Below, piece by piece: positions 42,701 through 51,587 of a stretch of DNA of 64,000 bases. Every line of letters starts with the position of its first letter. Position 1 is the first letter of the stretch. Source of the DNA: Subtercola sp. (GTDB taxonomy: Bacteria > Actinomycetota > Actinomycetes > Actinomycetales > Microbacteriaceae); NCBI GenBank assembly GCA_025463765.1, contig JAODBC010000039.1, positions 1-64,000 on the forward strand, read 5' to 3'. Position numbers and translations under genes: made by a program. The notes under the pieces were generated by a model. The model saw only the letters and a program-made list of their open reading frames with translations, had not been told where the DNA came from and searched no databases.

Positions 42701-42758
42701 TCCACTTTGCGAAAAACGCCCCAAACTCGGGATTATGGGGGCTTTTTCGCAAAGTGGA
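42701..42758. terminator. Long hairpin (16-bp perfect stem plus 5) at a convergent junction
   Basis: TCCACTTTGCGAAAAA (42701-42716) is exactly inverted at 42743-42758, and the stem continues with GCCCC after a one-base bulge, around a 14-base loop. The A5/T5 tracts lie inside the stem. It separates the convergent nucleoside hydrolase gene and deoA, so it can form in either transcript. Confidence 0.7.
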
Positions 42759-42782
42759 TTGGCCCGCCGCGGCAGGAGAGGG

Positions 42783-44075
42783 CTACGCGATGCGCTCGGC
42801 CACGAGGGGGCCACGGGGGCGGTACTCCACGGCGGGGCCTATGGCGTACGAGCCGTCTAGGGCCTCGAGAGCACGCTCGAAACGCGCAGGCTCGTCGGCG
42901 CTGAGGGTGAAGAGCGGCTGCCCCTCGACGACGGTGTCGCCCGCCTTGGCGTGCAGGTCGATTCCGGCGGCGTGCTGCACCGGGTCGGATGCCCGGGCGC
43001 GACCCGCTCCGAGCCGCCAGGCCGCGATGCCGAACGGCAGGGCGAGCTGCTCGAGCAGCACCCCAGAAGAGTCGGCGTAGACCGTGTGCGTCTCGTGGGC
43101 GACGGGCAGCGCGGCATCCGGATCGCCGCCCTGGGCGCGAATCACTGCACGCCAGGTGTCCATCGCGCGCCCCGAAGCCAGCGCACCCTCGACGTCTGCA
43201 TCAGGCTGCCCGGCCTGCGTCAGCATTTCGCGCGCCAGGGCGAGCGTGAGCTCGACGATGTCGGCGGGCCCTCCGCCGGCGAGCACCTCGACCGACTCGC
43301 GCACCTCGTTCGCGTTGCCGATGGCGAGGCCCAGTGGGCGGTGCATATCGGTCAACAGCGCCGAAGTTCTTACGCCGGCGTCGTTACCGAGGTCGACCAT
43401 GGTCTGCGCCAGTTCGCGCGACTTGGCGATGTCTTGCATGAACGCGCCCGATCCGAACTTCACGTCGAGCACCAGCGCTTTTGTACCCTCGGCGATCTTC
43501 TTGCTCATGATCGACGACGCGATCAGGGGAATCGCCTCGACGGTTCCCGTGATGTCGCGCAGCGCATACAACTTCTTATCGGCCGGCGCCAACCCGCTGC
43601 CCGCCGCGCAGATCACGCCGCCCACATCGCGCAGTTGCGCGAACATCTCGTCGTTCGTCAGCTCCGCACGCCAGCCCGGAATGCTCTCGAGCTTGTCGAG
43701 CGTGCCACCCGTGTGGCCCAGCCCACGGCCCGAGAGCTGCGGCACTGCGACACCGAACGAGGCGACGAGCGGCATCAGCGGCAGCGTGATCTTGTCGCCG
43801 ACCCCACCCGTGGAGTGCTTGTCGACCGTCGTTTTGCCGAGACCGTCGAAGCTCATCGTCTCGCCGCTCGCGATCATCGCCAGCGTGAGGTCGCGAATCT
43901 CCCGGCGCTGCATGCCGTTCAGCACGATGGCCATGGCCATGGCTGCCATCTGCGAATCTTCGACGTAGCCGCGGGTGTAGGCATCGATCATCCACTGGAT
44001 CTGCGACGTGCTGAGCGTGCCCTTGTCGCGCTTGGTGCGAATGAGGTCGATGATGTCGTGCGCTTCGGTGCTCAT
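42783..44075 (-). CDS. deoA: Thymidine phosphorylase
   Basis: A 430-aa pyrimidine-nucleoside phosphorylase that converts thymidine or deoxyuridine plus phosphate into base and deoxyribose-1-phosphate. The phosphate-binding KHSTGGVGDKITLPL is at about residues 84-98. LSGRGLGHTGGTLDKLE, TVEAIPLIASSIMSKK and the N-terminal IDLIRTKRDKGTLS helix are family features. It is the last gene of the minus-strand nucleoside operon, 52 bp after cytidine deaminase. The product could be handled by a phosphopentomutase such as the one at 36673. Confidence 0.96.
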   Translation of the reverse strand: MSTEAHDIIDLIRTKRDKGTLSTSQIQWMIDAYTRGYVEDSQMAAMAMAIVLNGMQRREIRDLTLAMIASGETMSFDGLGKTTVDKHSTGGVGDKITLPLMPLVASFGVAVPQLSGRGLGHTGGTLDKLESIPGWRAELTNDEMFAQLRDVGGVICAAGSGLAPADKKLYALRDITGTVEAIPLIASSIMSKKIAEGTKALVLDVKFGSGAFMQDIAKSRELAQTMVDLGNDAGVRTSALLTDMHRPLGLAIGNANEVRESVEVLAGGGPADIVELTLALAREMLTQAGQPDADVEGALASGRAMDTWRAVIRAQGGDPDAALPVAHETHTVYADSSGVLLEQLALPFGIAAWRLGAGRARASDPVQHAAGIDLHAKAGDTVVEGQPLFTLSADEPARFERALEALDGSYAIGPAVEYRPRGPLVAERIA

Positions 44076-44127
44076 GCGGTGCTTTCTGTTGTCTCGGTGC
44101 TCAGGAGGTGAGTGCGGGCGGCCCGCG

Positions 44128-44544
44128 TCACTCCGTCGCTTCGGCGTACTCGACGAGGGTGCGGGGGCCGAACGCGTCGGGCAGCACCTCGTCGATGGTG
44201 CGGATGCCCGACACGGTCTCGAGCAGCATGCCCTCGGCAGAGTGCTCGTACAGCAGTTGCCGGCAGCGCCCGCACGGCATCAGGGCGCCCCCCTGGCCGT
44301 CGACGCACGTGAACGCCACGAGCCTGCCGCCGCCTGTCATGTGCAATGACGACACGAGCGCGCACTCAGCACACAGCGTCAGCCCGTACGAGGCGTTCTC
44401 GACGTTGCACCCCGAGATGATGCGCCCATCGTCGACGATCGCCGCCACCCCCACAGGAAACTTCGAGTACGGCACATACGCGTGCCCCATGGCCTCGAGG
44501 GCGACCTCCCGCAGCGCATCCCAATCCACATCACTCGCGTTCAT
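44128..44544 (-). CDS. cdd: Cytidine deaminase
   Basis: A 138-aa homotetrameric-type deaminase giving uridine from cytidine. The zinc site is complete: CAE (Cys58, Glu60 as proton shuttle) and PCGRCRQLL (Cys91, Cys94). FPVGVAAIVDDGRIISGCNVE is the substrate-binding region. GGAGG lies just upstream of ATG 44544. It sits between deoA and the importer permeases; the hairpin at 44565 separates it from the permease gene. Confidence 0.96.
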   Translation of the reverse strand: MNASDVDWDALREVALEAMGHAYVPYSKFPVGVAAIVDDGRIISGCNVENASYGLTLCAECALVSSLHMTGGGRLVAFTCVDGQGGALMPCGRCRQLLYEHSAEGMLLETVSGIRTIDEVLPDAFGPRTLVEYAEATE

Positions 44545-44564
44545 CGTGCCTCCATTCGCACAGG

Positions 44565-44624
44565 GCCGAGATCACAAAAAATCGACAAAAACGGTGATTT
44601 TGAGGGAGTTTTTGCGATCTCAGC
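44565..44624. repeat. Long inverted repeat between permease gene and cdd
   Basis: Arms at 44565-44580 and 44609-44624 pair at 14 of 16 positions and contain GAGATCNCAAAAA and its inverse. On the minus strand it lies directly after the permease stop, with only 20 bases left before cdd. It may be an attenuator or mRNA-stability stem within the nucleoside operon. Confidence 0.6.
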
Positions 44625-44629
44625 GTGGG

Positions 44630-45997
44630 TTATGACTTTATGTAGGGGCGCCCCGAGGCCGCGGGGCCGCGCGAGCGGCCCACCAATCCCGCAACAGCGA
44701 AGATGGTGAGCAGGTAGGGCAGCATGAGCATGAACTCGCTGGGCACCGGCGAGCCGATGATGCCGAGGGCGTTCTGCAGGTTCGACGCGAAGCCGAACAG
44801 CAGCGCCGCAAGGGTGGCACGTATCGGATCCCACTGGCCGAAGATCACCGCCGCCAGGGCGATATAACCGGCGCCGGCCGTCATCTCTTTGTTGAACGCC
44901 CCCACCGACCCGAGCGTGAAGTACGCCCCGCCGAATCCGGTGATCGCACCGGCGAGCAGCACGTTCCAGAATCTCGTCGAGTTGACATTGATGCCCACGG
45001 TGTCGGCGGCCTGCGGATGCTCGCCCACGGCCCGCACGCGCAGACCCCACCTCGTGTGGAACAGAGCGAAGTACACAGCCGCAACCGCGATGTACATCAG
45101 GTACACGATGATCGTCTGCCGGAACAGCGTCGGCCCGATGATCGGAATCTCGCTGAGAATCGGAATGTTGATGCGATCGAAGCGCGGCGGCGAGTTGAGC
45201 AGCTCAGCGTTCTTCGACAGCACCTGCGAGTACAAGAAGTTCGTCAGGCCGATCACCAGCACGTTCAGCACGACGCCGACGATCACCTGGTCGACCAGGT
45301 ACTTGATGGCGAACGCCGCCAGTACGAACGACACCGCGGCTCCCGCCACCGCGGCGGCCACCAGGCCGAGCAGCGGCTGCTGCGTGATCGACGCGACCAC
45401 TGCCGCGACGAACGCGCCACCGAGCAGCTGACCTTCGATCGCCACGTTGACCACACCGACCCGCTCGGAGATCACCCCGCCCATCGCACCGAAGATCAGC
45501 GGAACTGAGAGCGAGACCATTCCAACCAGCAGACCCGGAACCTGAACGGGCAGCGATGCACCCGCATCGACCCACGTGAGAAAGGCGAACAAGAACAGCA
45601 CACCGAGCAGCGCGGTGAGCCACAGCGGCACCCGCCGGTCGGCCCGAACCCGCAGAAAGGCGACCACCGTGATCACGGCCATCAGCACCGTGACGATGAT
45701 GCCCGTCAGCCGAGCAGCCACCGTGATATCAGGCAGCTGAATCAGGTCGCTGTCGGCAGAAAGCGTGAAGGTCGAATCGCCGTCACGCCCGAGAATGACG
45801 AACAGCACCAGCGCGATGAGCGTGAAGACGGCGAACCCGATGGGCGCCTTCCAGCTCTTCACGATGGTGGTTGCAAGCCCGTTCGAGCTGTCGGGGCGTT
45901 CGTGCTGAGTGGCCGTACCGGGGCCCGACGAGTCGAGCGTTCGCGTCACATCAGGCACGCCGGTGTCGATTCCAGAAGGGTTCATCGAGTCGCTCAT
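44630..45997 (-). CDS. Nucleoside ABC transporter permease (second permease)
   Basis: A 455-aa permease of the branched-chain amino acid/ribose type (BPD_transp_2), with about ten helices preceded by a polar Ser/Thr-rich N-terminus. GAMGGVISERVGVVNVAIEGQLL and VGEHPQAADTVGINVNSTRF are the signatures of the BmpC/NupQ-like subunit in BMP-dependent nucleoside importers. It overlaps the upstream permease gene by four bases. Together with 45994, 47379 and 49068 it forms a complete importer that brings nucleosides to Cdd and DeoA. Confidence 0.9.
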   Translation of the reverse strand: MSDSMNPSGIDTGVPDVTRTLDSSGPGTATQHERPDSSNGLATTIVKSWKAPIGFAVFTLIALVLFVILGRDGDSTFTLSADSDLIQLPDITVAARLTGIIVTVLMAVITVVAFLRVRADRRVPLWLTALLGVLFLFAFLTWVDAGASLPVQVPGLLVGMVSLSVPLIFGAMGGVISERVGVVNVAIEGQLLGGAFVAAVVASITQQPLLGLVAAAVAGAAVSFVLAAFAIKYLVDQVIVGVVLNVLVIGLTNFLYSQVLSKNAELLNSPPRFDRINIPILSEIPIIGPTLFRQTIIVYLMYIAVAAVYFALFHTRWGLRVRAVGEHPQAADTVGINVNSTRFWNVLLAGAITGFGGAYFTLGSVGAFNKEMTAGAGYIALAAVIFGQWDPIRATLAALLFGFASNLQNALGIIGSPVPSEFMLMLPYLLTIFAVAGLVGRSRGPAASGRPYIKS

Positions 45998-47382
45998 TTC
46001 GCTGCCACCGCCTCAGCGGCCGCGGCCGGTTTCGCCTGTGCAGAAGAGTCGCGCGGCGGTTTGGGCTGCTTGGGCTTCTTCGCCGTGCCCGGCGTCGGCA
46101 GGCGAAACACCGCCCGCACCAGAGGGGGCGCCGCGATGAACAGCACGATGAGCGACTGCACCACGAGCACGATGTCCACGGGAATGCCCTGGCCCGCCTG
46201 CATGGCGAACCCGCCGGCCTTGAACGCGCCGAACAGAATGCCCGCCACGAAGATGCCCCACGGCTTCGAGCGCCCGAGCAGCGCCACCGTGATGGCGTCG
46301 AAGCCGATGCCGGCGTCGATTCCCGAACTGAAACCGGATGTCACGGTGCCGAGCACCTGCGCCACACCGGCCAGTCCCACCAGACCACCGGAGAGAAGCA
46401 TCACATAGATGTAGCTGCGCTTGACGTTGATGCCGGCGACCCGTGCCGCATTCGGATTGACCCCGACGGCCCGGAACTTGAAGCCGAGGCTCGACCGCGA
46501 CAGCAGCCACCAGACGAACACCGTCGCGGCGATCGACACGAGCAGCCCTGCGTGGAGGTTGAAGTCCCCGCCCAGCAGGTCGGGATAGATCGCGGTCGGC
46601 AGGTCGGCCGGCGTCTTCGGGTTCGACGAACCCGGCGCCTGCAGGGCACCGGGCGTGCGCAGCAGATACGAGATCAGATACACGGCGATGTAGTTCAGCA
46701 TGATGGTCACGATGACTTCGTGCGCCCCGGTTCGCGCCTTCAGCACGCCGACGATTCCGCCCCAGACCGCACCGCCCACGATGCCTGCGAGCACGGCCAC
46801 GATGAGGTGGATGCCGTACGGAAGCGGGAACGAATACGCGACCCAGCCCGAGCACGCCGCGGCGATGAGCATCTGGCCCTGGCCGCCGATGTTGAACATT
46901 CCGGCGCGGAACGCCAGGCCCACGCCGAGCCCGGCTGCGATGAGCGGGGTCGCGAAGGTGAGCGTGTCGGTGATCGGCTTGATCTGCTTGACGAAGGTGT
47001 TGCCGCCGAAGTTGTACACCGCGCCCTGGAACAGCGCTCCGTACGCCCCCGACACCGATACCCAGATCGCGTTGAAGGTGTCGCCGGGACGGGAGAAGAA
47101 GTAGACCGAGGCGGCCTGCACATTCTCGTCGGTGACGGCGATCAGAATGCCGCCGACGACGAGCGCCAGCAGCACAGCGAGAATCGAGATGACGACGCTG
47201 CCACCCATGATGTCGCGCAAGATCTGGTTCGATTTGGGCGGGGGTGCGACCGAACCCATTGTGGGCGAGCCGGCCGGCGTCACCGGCGACGATGCCGGTC
47301 CAGACGATGCCGGGCCAGACGGAACGGGCGCAGAGGGTACGGGCGCAGACGAGCCCGGGGCAGAAGATGCGGCGTCGCTCAC
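45994..47382 (-). CDS. Nucleoside ABC transporter permease (first permease)
   Basis: A 462-aa permease of the NupP/BmpB type. The N-terminus is unusually rich in Pro, Ser, Ala and Gly repeats (SGPASSGPASSPV), followed by about nine to ten helices. GLAFRAGMFNIGGQGQMLIAA and FRAVGVNPNAARVAGINVKRS are the family motifs, and the C-terminus is Lys/Pro/Ala-rich. It overlaps both the ATPase gene upstream and the second permease downstream by four bases, so the three are translationally coupled. Confidence 0.9.
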   Translation of the reverse strand: MSDAASSAPGSSAPVPSAPVPSGPASSGPASSPVTPAGSPTMGSVAPPPKSNQILRDIMGGSVVISILAVLLALVVGGILIAVTDENVQAASVYFFSRPGDTFNAIWVSVSGAYGALFQGAVYNFGGNTFVKQIKPITDTLTFATPLIAAGLGVGLAFRAGMFNIGGQGQMLIAAACSGWVAYSFPLPYGIHLIVAVLAGIVGGAVWGGIVGVLKARTGAHEVIVTIMLNYIAVYLISYLLRTPGALQAPGSSNPKTPADLPTAIYPDLLGGDFNLHAGLLVSIAATVFVWWLLSRSSLGFKFRAVGVNPNAARVAGINVKRSYIYVMLLSGGLVGLAGVAQVLGTVTSGFSSGIDAGIGFDAITVALLGRSKPWGIFVAGILFGAFKAGGFAMQAGQGIPVDIVLVVQSLIVLFIAAPPLVRAVFRLPTPGTAKKPKQPKPPRDSSAQAKPAAAAEAVAAK

Positions 47383-48920
47383 AGCAGCGCTCCTTCGATC
47401 GAATCGGTCGTGGTGATCTCGGCCGGAACCTCGCCGGTCATCATCAGGCCGAGCACGTCACGCGACGTGTTGCCCGGAACAATGCCCACGATGCTGCCGC
47501 GGTACATCACCGCGATGCGGTCGGCCAGCGCGGTGACCTCGTCGAGTTCGGTCGACACCACGATGACGGGAACCCCCGCATCTCGCGTCTCGACGATGCG
47601 CTTGTGCACGAACTCGATCGAACCGACATCGATGCCTCTGGTCGGTTGCGCCGCCAGGAACAGACGCAGGTCTCGGCTGAGTTCACGAGCAAGCACGACC
47701 TTCTGCTGGTTGCCACCCGAGAGGCGGCCGACGGGGGTCTGGATGCCCTGCGAACGCACATCGAACTCCTTCGCCTTCTCTTCGGCGAACGTGTTCAGGT
47801 AACTGAGCTGCAGAGTGCCGCGTTTCACGAACGGCTCGTTGTCGCTGCGGTCGAGCATGAGGTTCTCGGCGATGGTGAACTCCCCGACGAGCCCGTCGAC
47901 GTTGCGGTCTTCAGGAACGAACCCGACGCCGGCGTCGAGCACCTTCGACACGCTGAGCCCGACGAGCGACTTGCCGTCGAGGATGATCGTGCCGCGCACA
48001 TCGTCTTGCAGGCCGATGATGGCCTCTGAGAGTTCCGTCTGCCCGTTGCCCTGAACGCCGGCGATGGCGAGAATCTCGCCGTGGTGCACCTCGAAACTGA
48101 CCGAATTCACCACGAGCTGGCCGACGGCATCCACTACCGAGAGGTCTTTCACTATCAGGGCAGCCTCGCCGGGTTCTGAGTGCTCTTTGTGCACGGTCAG
48201 CTCGACCGAGCGGCCGACCATCAACGACGCCAGCTCGGCGTTCGTCGCGGTCGGTTCGGCTTCGCCGACCACCTTACCGAGACGGATGATCGTGATGCGG
48301 TCTGCGATCTCGCGCACTTCGCGCAGCTTGTGGGTGATGAACACGATGGAGGTTCCGGCATCGCGCAACTGGCCCATGATGACCATCAGCTCATCGGTCT
48401 CTTGCGGAGTGAGCACAGCGGTCGGCTCGTCGAAGACGAGCACCTTCGCGTCGCGCGAGAGCGCCTTGATGATCTCGACACGCTGCTGCACGCCGACCGG
48501 CAGATCTTCGACGAGGGCATCGGGGTCGACGTCGAACCCGAACTGCGAACCGATCTCGCGCACCCGTGCGCGGGCCGCCGCGAGGTCGAGCCGACCGAGG
48601 CCCTTCGTCTGCTCGTGGCCGAGCATCACGTTCTCGGCCACCGTGAAGACCGGAATGAGCATGAAATGCTGATGCACCATGCCGATGCCGGCGTTCATGG
48701 CATCACCGGGACCCGCGAAATGCTGCACCTCGTCATCGAGGAGAATTTCGCCGTCGTCGGCCTGGTAGAGGCCGTACAGAACGTTCATCAGGGTGGATTT
48801 GCCGGCGCCGTTCTCACCGAGAAGGGCGTGGATCTCACCCGGCTTCACGACAAGGTCGATGTGGTCGTTCGCAATGAGCGACCCGAAACGCTTGGTGATG
48901 CCTCGTAGTTCGAGCTTCAT
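47379..48920 (-). CDS. Nucleoside ABC transporter ATP-binding protein (tandem NBDs)
   Basis: A 513-aa double ATPase of the sugar/nucleoside class. The first domain has Walker A LLGENGAGKSTLMNVLYGLY and Walker B VLVFDEPTAVLTPQE. The second has a degenerate P-loop (IAGVQGNGQTELSEAI) but an intact signature LSGGNQQKVVLARELS and the AQPTRGIDVGS region. Loss of the canonical Lys in one site is normal for this family. A TAGATT box lies six bases before ATG 48920, so the ATPase-permease-cdd-deoA genes may be transcribed apart from the binding-protein gene. Confidence 0.94.
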   Translation of the reverse strand: MKLELRGITKRFGSLIANDHIDLVVKPGEIHALLGENGAGKSTLMNVLYGLYQADDGEILLDDEVQHFAGPGDAMNAGIGMVHQHFMLIPVFTVAENVMLGHEQTKGLGRLDLAAARARVREIGSQFGFDVDPDALVEDLPVGVQQRVEIIKALSRDAKVLVFDEPTAVLTPQETDELMVIMGQLRDAGTSIVFITHKLREVREIADRITIIRLGKVVGEAEPTATNAELASLMVGRSVELTVHKEHSEPGEAALIVKDLSVVDAVGQLVVNSVSFEVHHGEILAIAGVQGNGQTELSEAIIGLQDDVRGTIILDGKSLVGLSVSKVLDAGVGFVPEDRNVDGLVGEFTIAENLMLDRSDNEPFVKRGTLQLSYLNTFAEEKAKEFDVRSQGIQTPVGRLSGGNQQKVVLARELSRDLRLFLAAQPTRGIDVGSIEFVHKRIVETRDAGVPVIVVSTELDEVTALADRIAVMYRGSIVGIVPGNTSRDVLGLMMTGEVPAEITTTDSIEGALL

Positions 48921-48926
48921 AGTGTC

Positions 48927-48932
48927 AATCTA
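48927..48932 (-). promoter_or_regulatory. -10 box TAGATT before the nucleoside ATPase gene
   Basis: TAGATT on the minus strand ends six bases before ATG 48920, suggesting an internal leaderless promoter in the nucleoside operon. Confidence 0.4.
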
Positions 48933-49007
48933 CTCAGTGTCATTCGACTCGGTGTCATCCGACTTGAGGGGTGGGCCGACCATAAAGACAGCCGACGCTT
49001 AACGAGG

Positions 49008-49036
49008 CCGGGGAGCCAGATGTACTGGCCCCCCGG
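49008..49036. terminator. Hairpin between binding-protein gene and ATPase gene
   Basis: CCGGGGAGCCAG (49008-49019) pairs with CTGGCCCCCCGG (49025-49036) at 11 of 12 positions with an ATGTA loop. There is no T-run. In minus-strand mRNA it follows the binding-protein stop codon, a common place for a stem that keeps the lipoprotein message more abundant than the rest of the operon. Confidence 0.6.
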
Positions 49037-49067
49037 ATTCGTGCGCTGCGCGTGAGCGCGGTGTGAA

Positions 49068-50177
49068 TTACGGTGCGAGGTACGACTTCACCGGAATGGT
49101 GCCTGCGATGATGCCGGCCTTGATCGTGTCGAGCTCGCTCTGCAGGGTGGAAGGCACCTTGCTGGCGAAGTCGTGGAACGGGGCGATTCCGACGCCGTCG
49201 TTCGACAGATCACCGATGTAGGTCTTGGTATCGAACGTGGTGGCGGTTCCGGCGTTCTGAACGACCGCGGCGGTGGCCTGCTTGATGCCCTTCTCGACCG
49301 AGGTCAAGTAGAGGCTGTCGTAGGTCGGGAAGGTGTCGTACACGTCGGCGTCGGCACCCAGCAGGGCGACGGTCTTGCCCGAGTCGGTGATCGCTGCGCC
49401 TGCGCTCTGGAAGATCGGCCCACCGACGGGGAGCAGAACGTCTGCACCCTGGTCGATGAAGTTCTGGGCCGTGGTCTTGGCGGTGTCGTTAGCCTCGAAG
49501 CCACCCGTGAAGGTCGCGGCGTCGGGGTTGGCCTCGTCGTAACCGAGAACGGCGACCGACTTGCCCTTCTGCTTGTTGAAGTAGTCGACACCCTGCGCGA
49601 AGCCGTCCATGAAGATCGTGACGGTCGGGTAGTTCATGCCGCCGTAGGTCGCGACCTTGCCGGCGGTCGAGTAGTCGGCCGAGGCGTAGCCGGCGAGGAA
49701 CGCGGCCTGAGCCGTGTTGAACAGAATCGGCTTGATGTTCGGCGCATCGGTCTTGCCGTCGAAGTTGTTGTCGGCCGCGTCGTCGATGATCGCGAAGTCG
49801 ACCGTCGGGTTCGCGAGCGCCGCGGTCACGGTTGCCGCCGAGAGTGCGAAGCCGACCGTGATGATCAGCGAGCAGTTCTGAGAGATGAGGCTGTCGATGT
49901 TCGGCGCGTAGTCGGTCTCCGCGTTGGACTGAACGGTGATCGGCTTGACGCCCAGGGCGGCGGATGCGTCTTGCAGCCCTTCGTAGCCCAGCTGGTTGAA
50001 CGATTTGTCGTCGAACCCGCCCAGGTCGGAGACCATGCAGGGCTTGAAGCCTGCGACGGCAGAGGCCGTGGGGGTTGCGGTCGTGGTGGCAGGGGCTGCC
50101 GAGCAGGCGGCGAGAAGCGCCACGCTGGCAAGAGAAGCCAGGCCGCCAAAGGCGACGCGACGTTTGGTGATGCTCAA
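49068..50177 (-). CDS. BMP-family nucleoside-binding lipoprotein
   Basis: A 369-aa substrate-binding lipoprotein of a nucleoside ABC importer (BmpA/TmpC/Med family). TTG 50177 is chosen because GGAGG lies five bases upstream and it directly precedes the signal sequence (LSITKRRVAFGGLASL); ATG-initiated extensions have no such support. The lipobox ALLAAC gives a lipidated Cys near residue 24, followed by an Ala/Thr linker. VSDLGGFDDKSFNQLGYEG is the BMP-family hallmark, with IDDAADNNFD and GMNYPTVTIFMDGFAQGV further on. The protein is anchored outside the membrane. Confidence 0.93.
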   Translation of the reverse strand: MSITKRRVAFGGLASLASVALLAACSAAPATTTATPTASAVAGFKPCMVSDLGGFDDKSFNQLGYEGLQDASAALGVKPITVQSNAETDYAPNIDSLISQNCSLIITVGFALSAATVTAALANPTVDFAIIDDAADNNFDGKTDAPNIKPILFNTAQAAFLAGYASADYSTAGKVATYGGMNYPTVTIFMDGFAQGVDYFNKQKGKSVAVLGYDEANPDAATFTGGFEANDTAKTTAQNFIDQGADVLLPVGGPIFQSAGAAITDSGKTVALLGADADVYDTFPTYDSLYLTSVEKGIKQATAAVVQNAGTATTFDTKTYIGDLSNDGVGIAPFHDFASKVPSTLQSELDTIKAGIIAGTIPVKSYLAP

Positions 50178-50227
50178 GTTGTCCTCCAAAATGCTGCCCT
50201 GCCCAGGGGTGGGGAAGGTGCTGTGGA

Positions 50228-50250
50228 GTAACACGTTACCTAAAGTTACG
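50228..50250. promoter_or_regulatory. Possible operator upstream of the nucleoside-binding lipoprotein gene
   Basis: GTAAC-AC-GTTAC (50228-50239) is an inverted repeat, and a further GTTAC follows a few bases later, about 50 bases upstream of the TTG start. The stretch is AT-richer than its surroundings, as expected for a promoter. The regulator is unknown. Confidence 0.35.
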
Positions 50251-50382
50251 AGCCGCCTGAGTATTCCAGAAGAGTTTGCGGCAGAAGCGTTACAAAGACG
50301 GGATGCGTGCGAAATCAGACTGAAATGTCTACGCAAGAATCCGGCGCGTCACGCCGATTTTACTTGGCCTCCAGAACGTCGC

Positions 50383-51501
50383 CTACAGCACGTCTCCAGA
50401 GCCAGACAGCCGCAGGGCATCCACGACGGCCTTGACCCGCTGGGCGTGCGCGCTCGTGGTCACGAGCAGAGCATCCGGTGTGTCGACCACCACGATGTCT
50501 TCGACGCCGATGAGGCTGATGACGCGGTCGCTGTTCGAGACCACGACGCCGCTCGACGAATCTGAGAGGATGCGCGCGTTCTTGCCGAGAATGGCCAGCT
50601 CTGACTTGCGGCCGCCCGAGTGCAGCTTGGCGATCGAGGCGAAGTCGCCCACGTCGTCCCAGCTGAAGGTACCCGGCACCACAGCGAGCTTGCCCTCGAG
50701 GGCACTCGGTTCGGCCACCGTGTAGTCGATGGCGATCTTCTCAAGGCCCGGCCAGACCTGGTCGACCACAGCACCGCGCCGCGGGGTGTCCCACGCCTCG
50801 GCGAGCTCGAGCAGGCCGGCCAGCATCTCGGGCCGGGAGCGGCCGATCTGCTCGAGCAGCACGTCGGCACGCGAGATGAACATGCCGGCGTTCCACATGT
50901 AGCCGCCGGTCTCGACGTACTTCTCGGCCGTCTCGAGGTCGGGCTTCTCGACAAAACTGTCGACGAAGCAGGCATCGGGTGCGCCCTCGACGCCGAGCGG
51001 CTTGACGGCGTGAATGTAGCCGAACCCGATGGCCGGCTCGGTGGGCATGATGCCGATGGTCGTGATGTAGCCGGCGTCGGCGGTGATCATGGCCTGCTTC
51101 ACGGTGCGGCGAAAATGCGCCGGGTCGCCGATGACGTGGTCTGCAGCGAACGAGCCGATGATGACGCCGGGCTGGCGTCGTTCGAGAATCGCCGCGGCAA
51201 GCCCGATGGCGGCCGTCGACTCGCGCGGTTCGCTCTCGAGAACGATATTCTCGTCGGCCAGCGCCGGAAGCTGCTTCTCGACGGCGGCGCGGTGCGCGCG
51301 GCCGGTCACGACCATGATGCGCTGCTCGCCGGCAAGCGGCGCCAGGCGATCCCAGGTGTCGCGAAGCAGGCTCTGGCCCGATCCGCTCAGGTCGTGCAGA
51401 AACTTCGGCGCGTCGGCTCGCGAGAGCGGCCACAGGCGAGAGCCGATCCCCCCTGCCGGAATGACGCTGTAATAACGGTCGAGAAGATCGTTGGTAGGCA
51501 T
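50383..51501 (-). CDS. manC: Mannose-1-phosphate guanylyltransferase
   Basis: A 372-aa nucleotidyltransferase producing GDP-mannose from mannose-1-phosphate and GTP. ATG 51501 (MPTNDLLDRYY) is seven bases after a TAAGGT box; the frame extends to 51549. SVIPAGGIGSRLWPLSR is the nucleotide-binding signature, followed by APKFLHDLSGSGQSLL. GSFAADHVIGD, FVEKPDLETAEKYV and YMWNAGMFISRADV are ManC motifs. It lacks the C-terminal isomerase domain of bifunctional enzymes. GDP-mannose would feed the adjacent mannosyltransferase, the GMD-like enzymes at 1-1151 and the polyprenol-phosphate mannose synthase at 63502. Confidence 0.94.
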   Translation of the reverse strand: MPTNDLLDRYYSVIPAGGIGSRLWPLSRADAPKFLHDLSGSGQSLLRDTWDRLAPLAGEQRIMVVTGRAHRAAVEKQLPALADENIVLESEPRESTAAIGLAAAILERRQPGVIIGSFAADHVIGDPAHFRRTVKQAMITADAGYITTIGIMPTEPAIGFGYIHAVKPLGVEGAPDACFVDSFVEKPDLETAEKYVETGGYMWNAGMFISRADVLLEQIGRSRPEMLAGLLELAEAWDTPRRGAVVDQVWPGLEKIAIDYTVAEPSALEGKLAVVPGTFSWDDVGDFASIAKLHSGGRKSELAILGKNARILSDSSSGVVVSNSDRVISLIGVEDIVVVDTPDALLVTTSAHAQRVKAVVDALRLSGSGDVL

Positions 51502-51508
51502 GCGACCT

Positions 51509-51514
51509 ACCTTA
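51509..51514 (-). promoter_or_regulatory. -10 box TAAGGT for manC
   Basis: TAAGGT on the minus strand is seven bases before ATG 51501. Confidence 0.4.
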
Positions 51515-51575
51515 TATGCGCCCGCTGTTCTGACCCTCGACGTAGGCACGACACCCTCCGTTCATGCCGCATTTC

Positions 51576-51581
51576 TAGCCT
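51576..51581 (+). promoter_or_regulatory. -10 box TAGCCT for the divergent GT4 gene
   Basis: TAGCCT ends six bases before ATG 51588. The manC and mannosyltransferase promoters thus face away from each other within an 86-bp gap. Confidence 0.45.
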
Positions 51582-51587
51582 GAAGCC

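Noticed and set aside
47244-48029. Plus-strand frames over the nucleoside transporter genes
   Set aside because: Antisense to well-conserved ABC ATPase and permease motifs.
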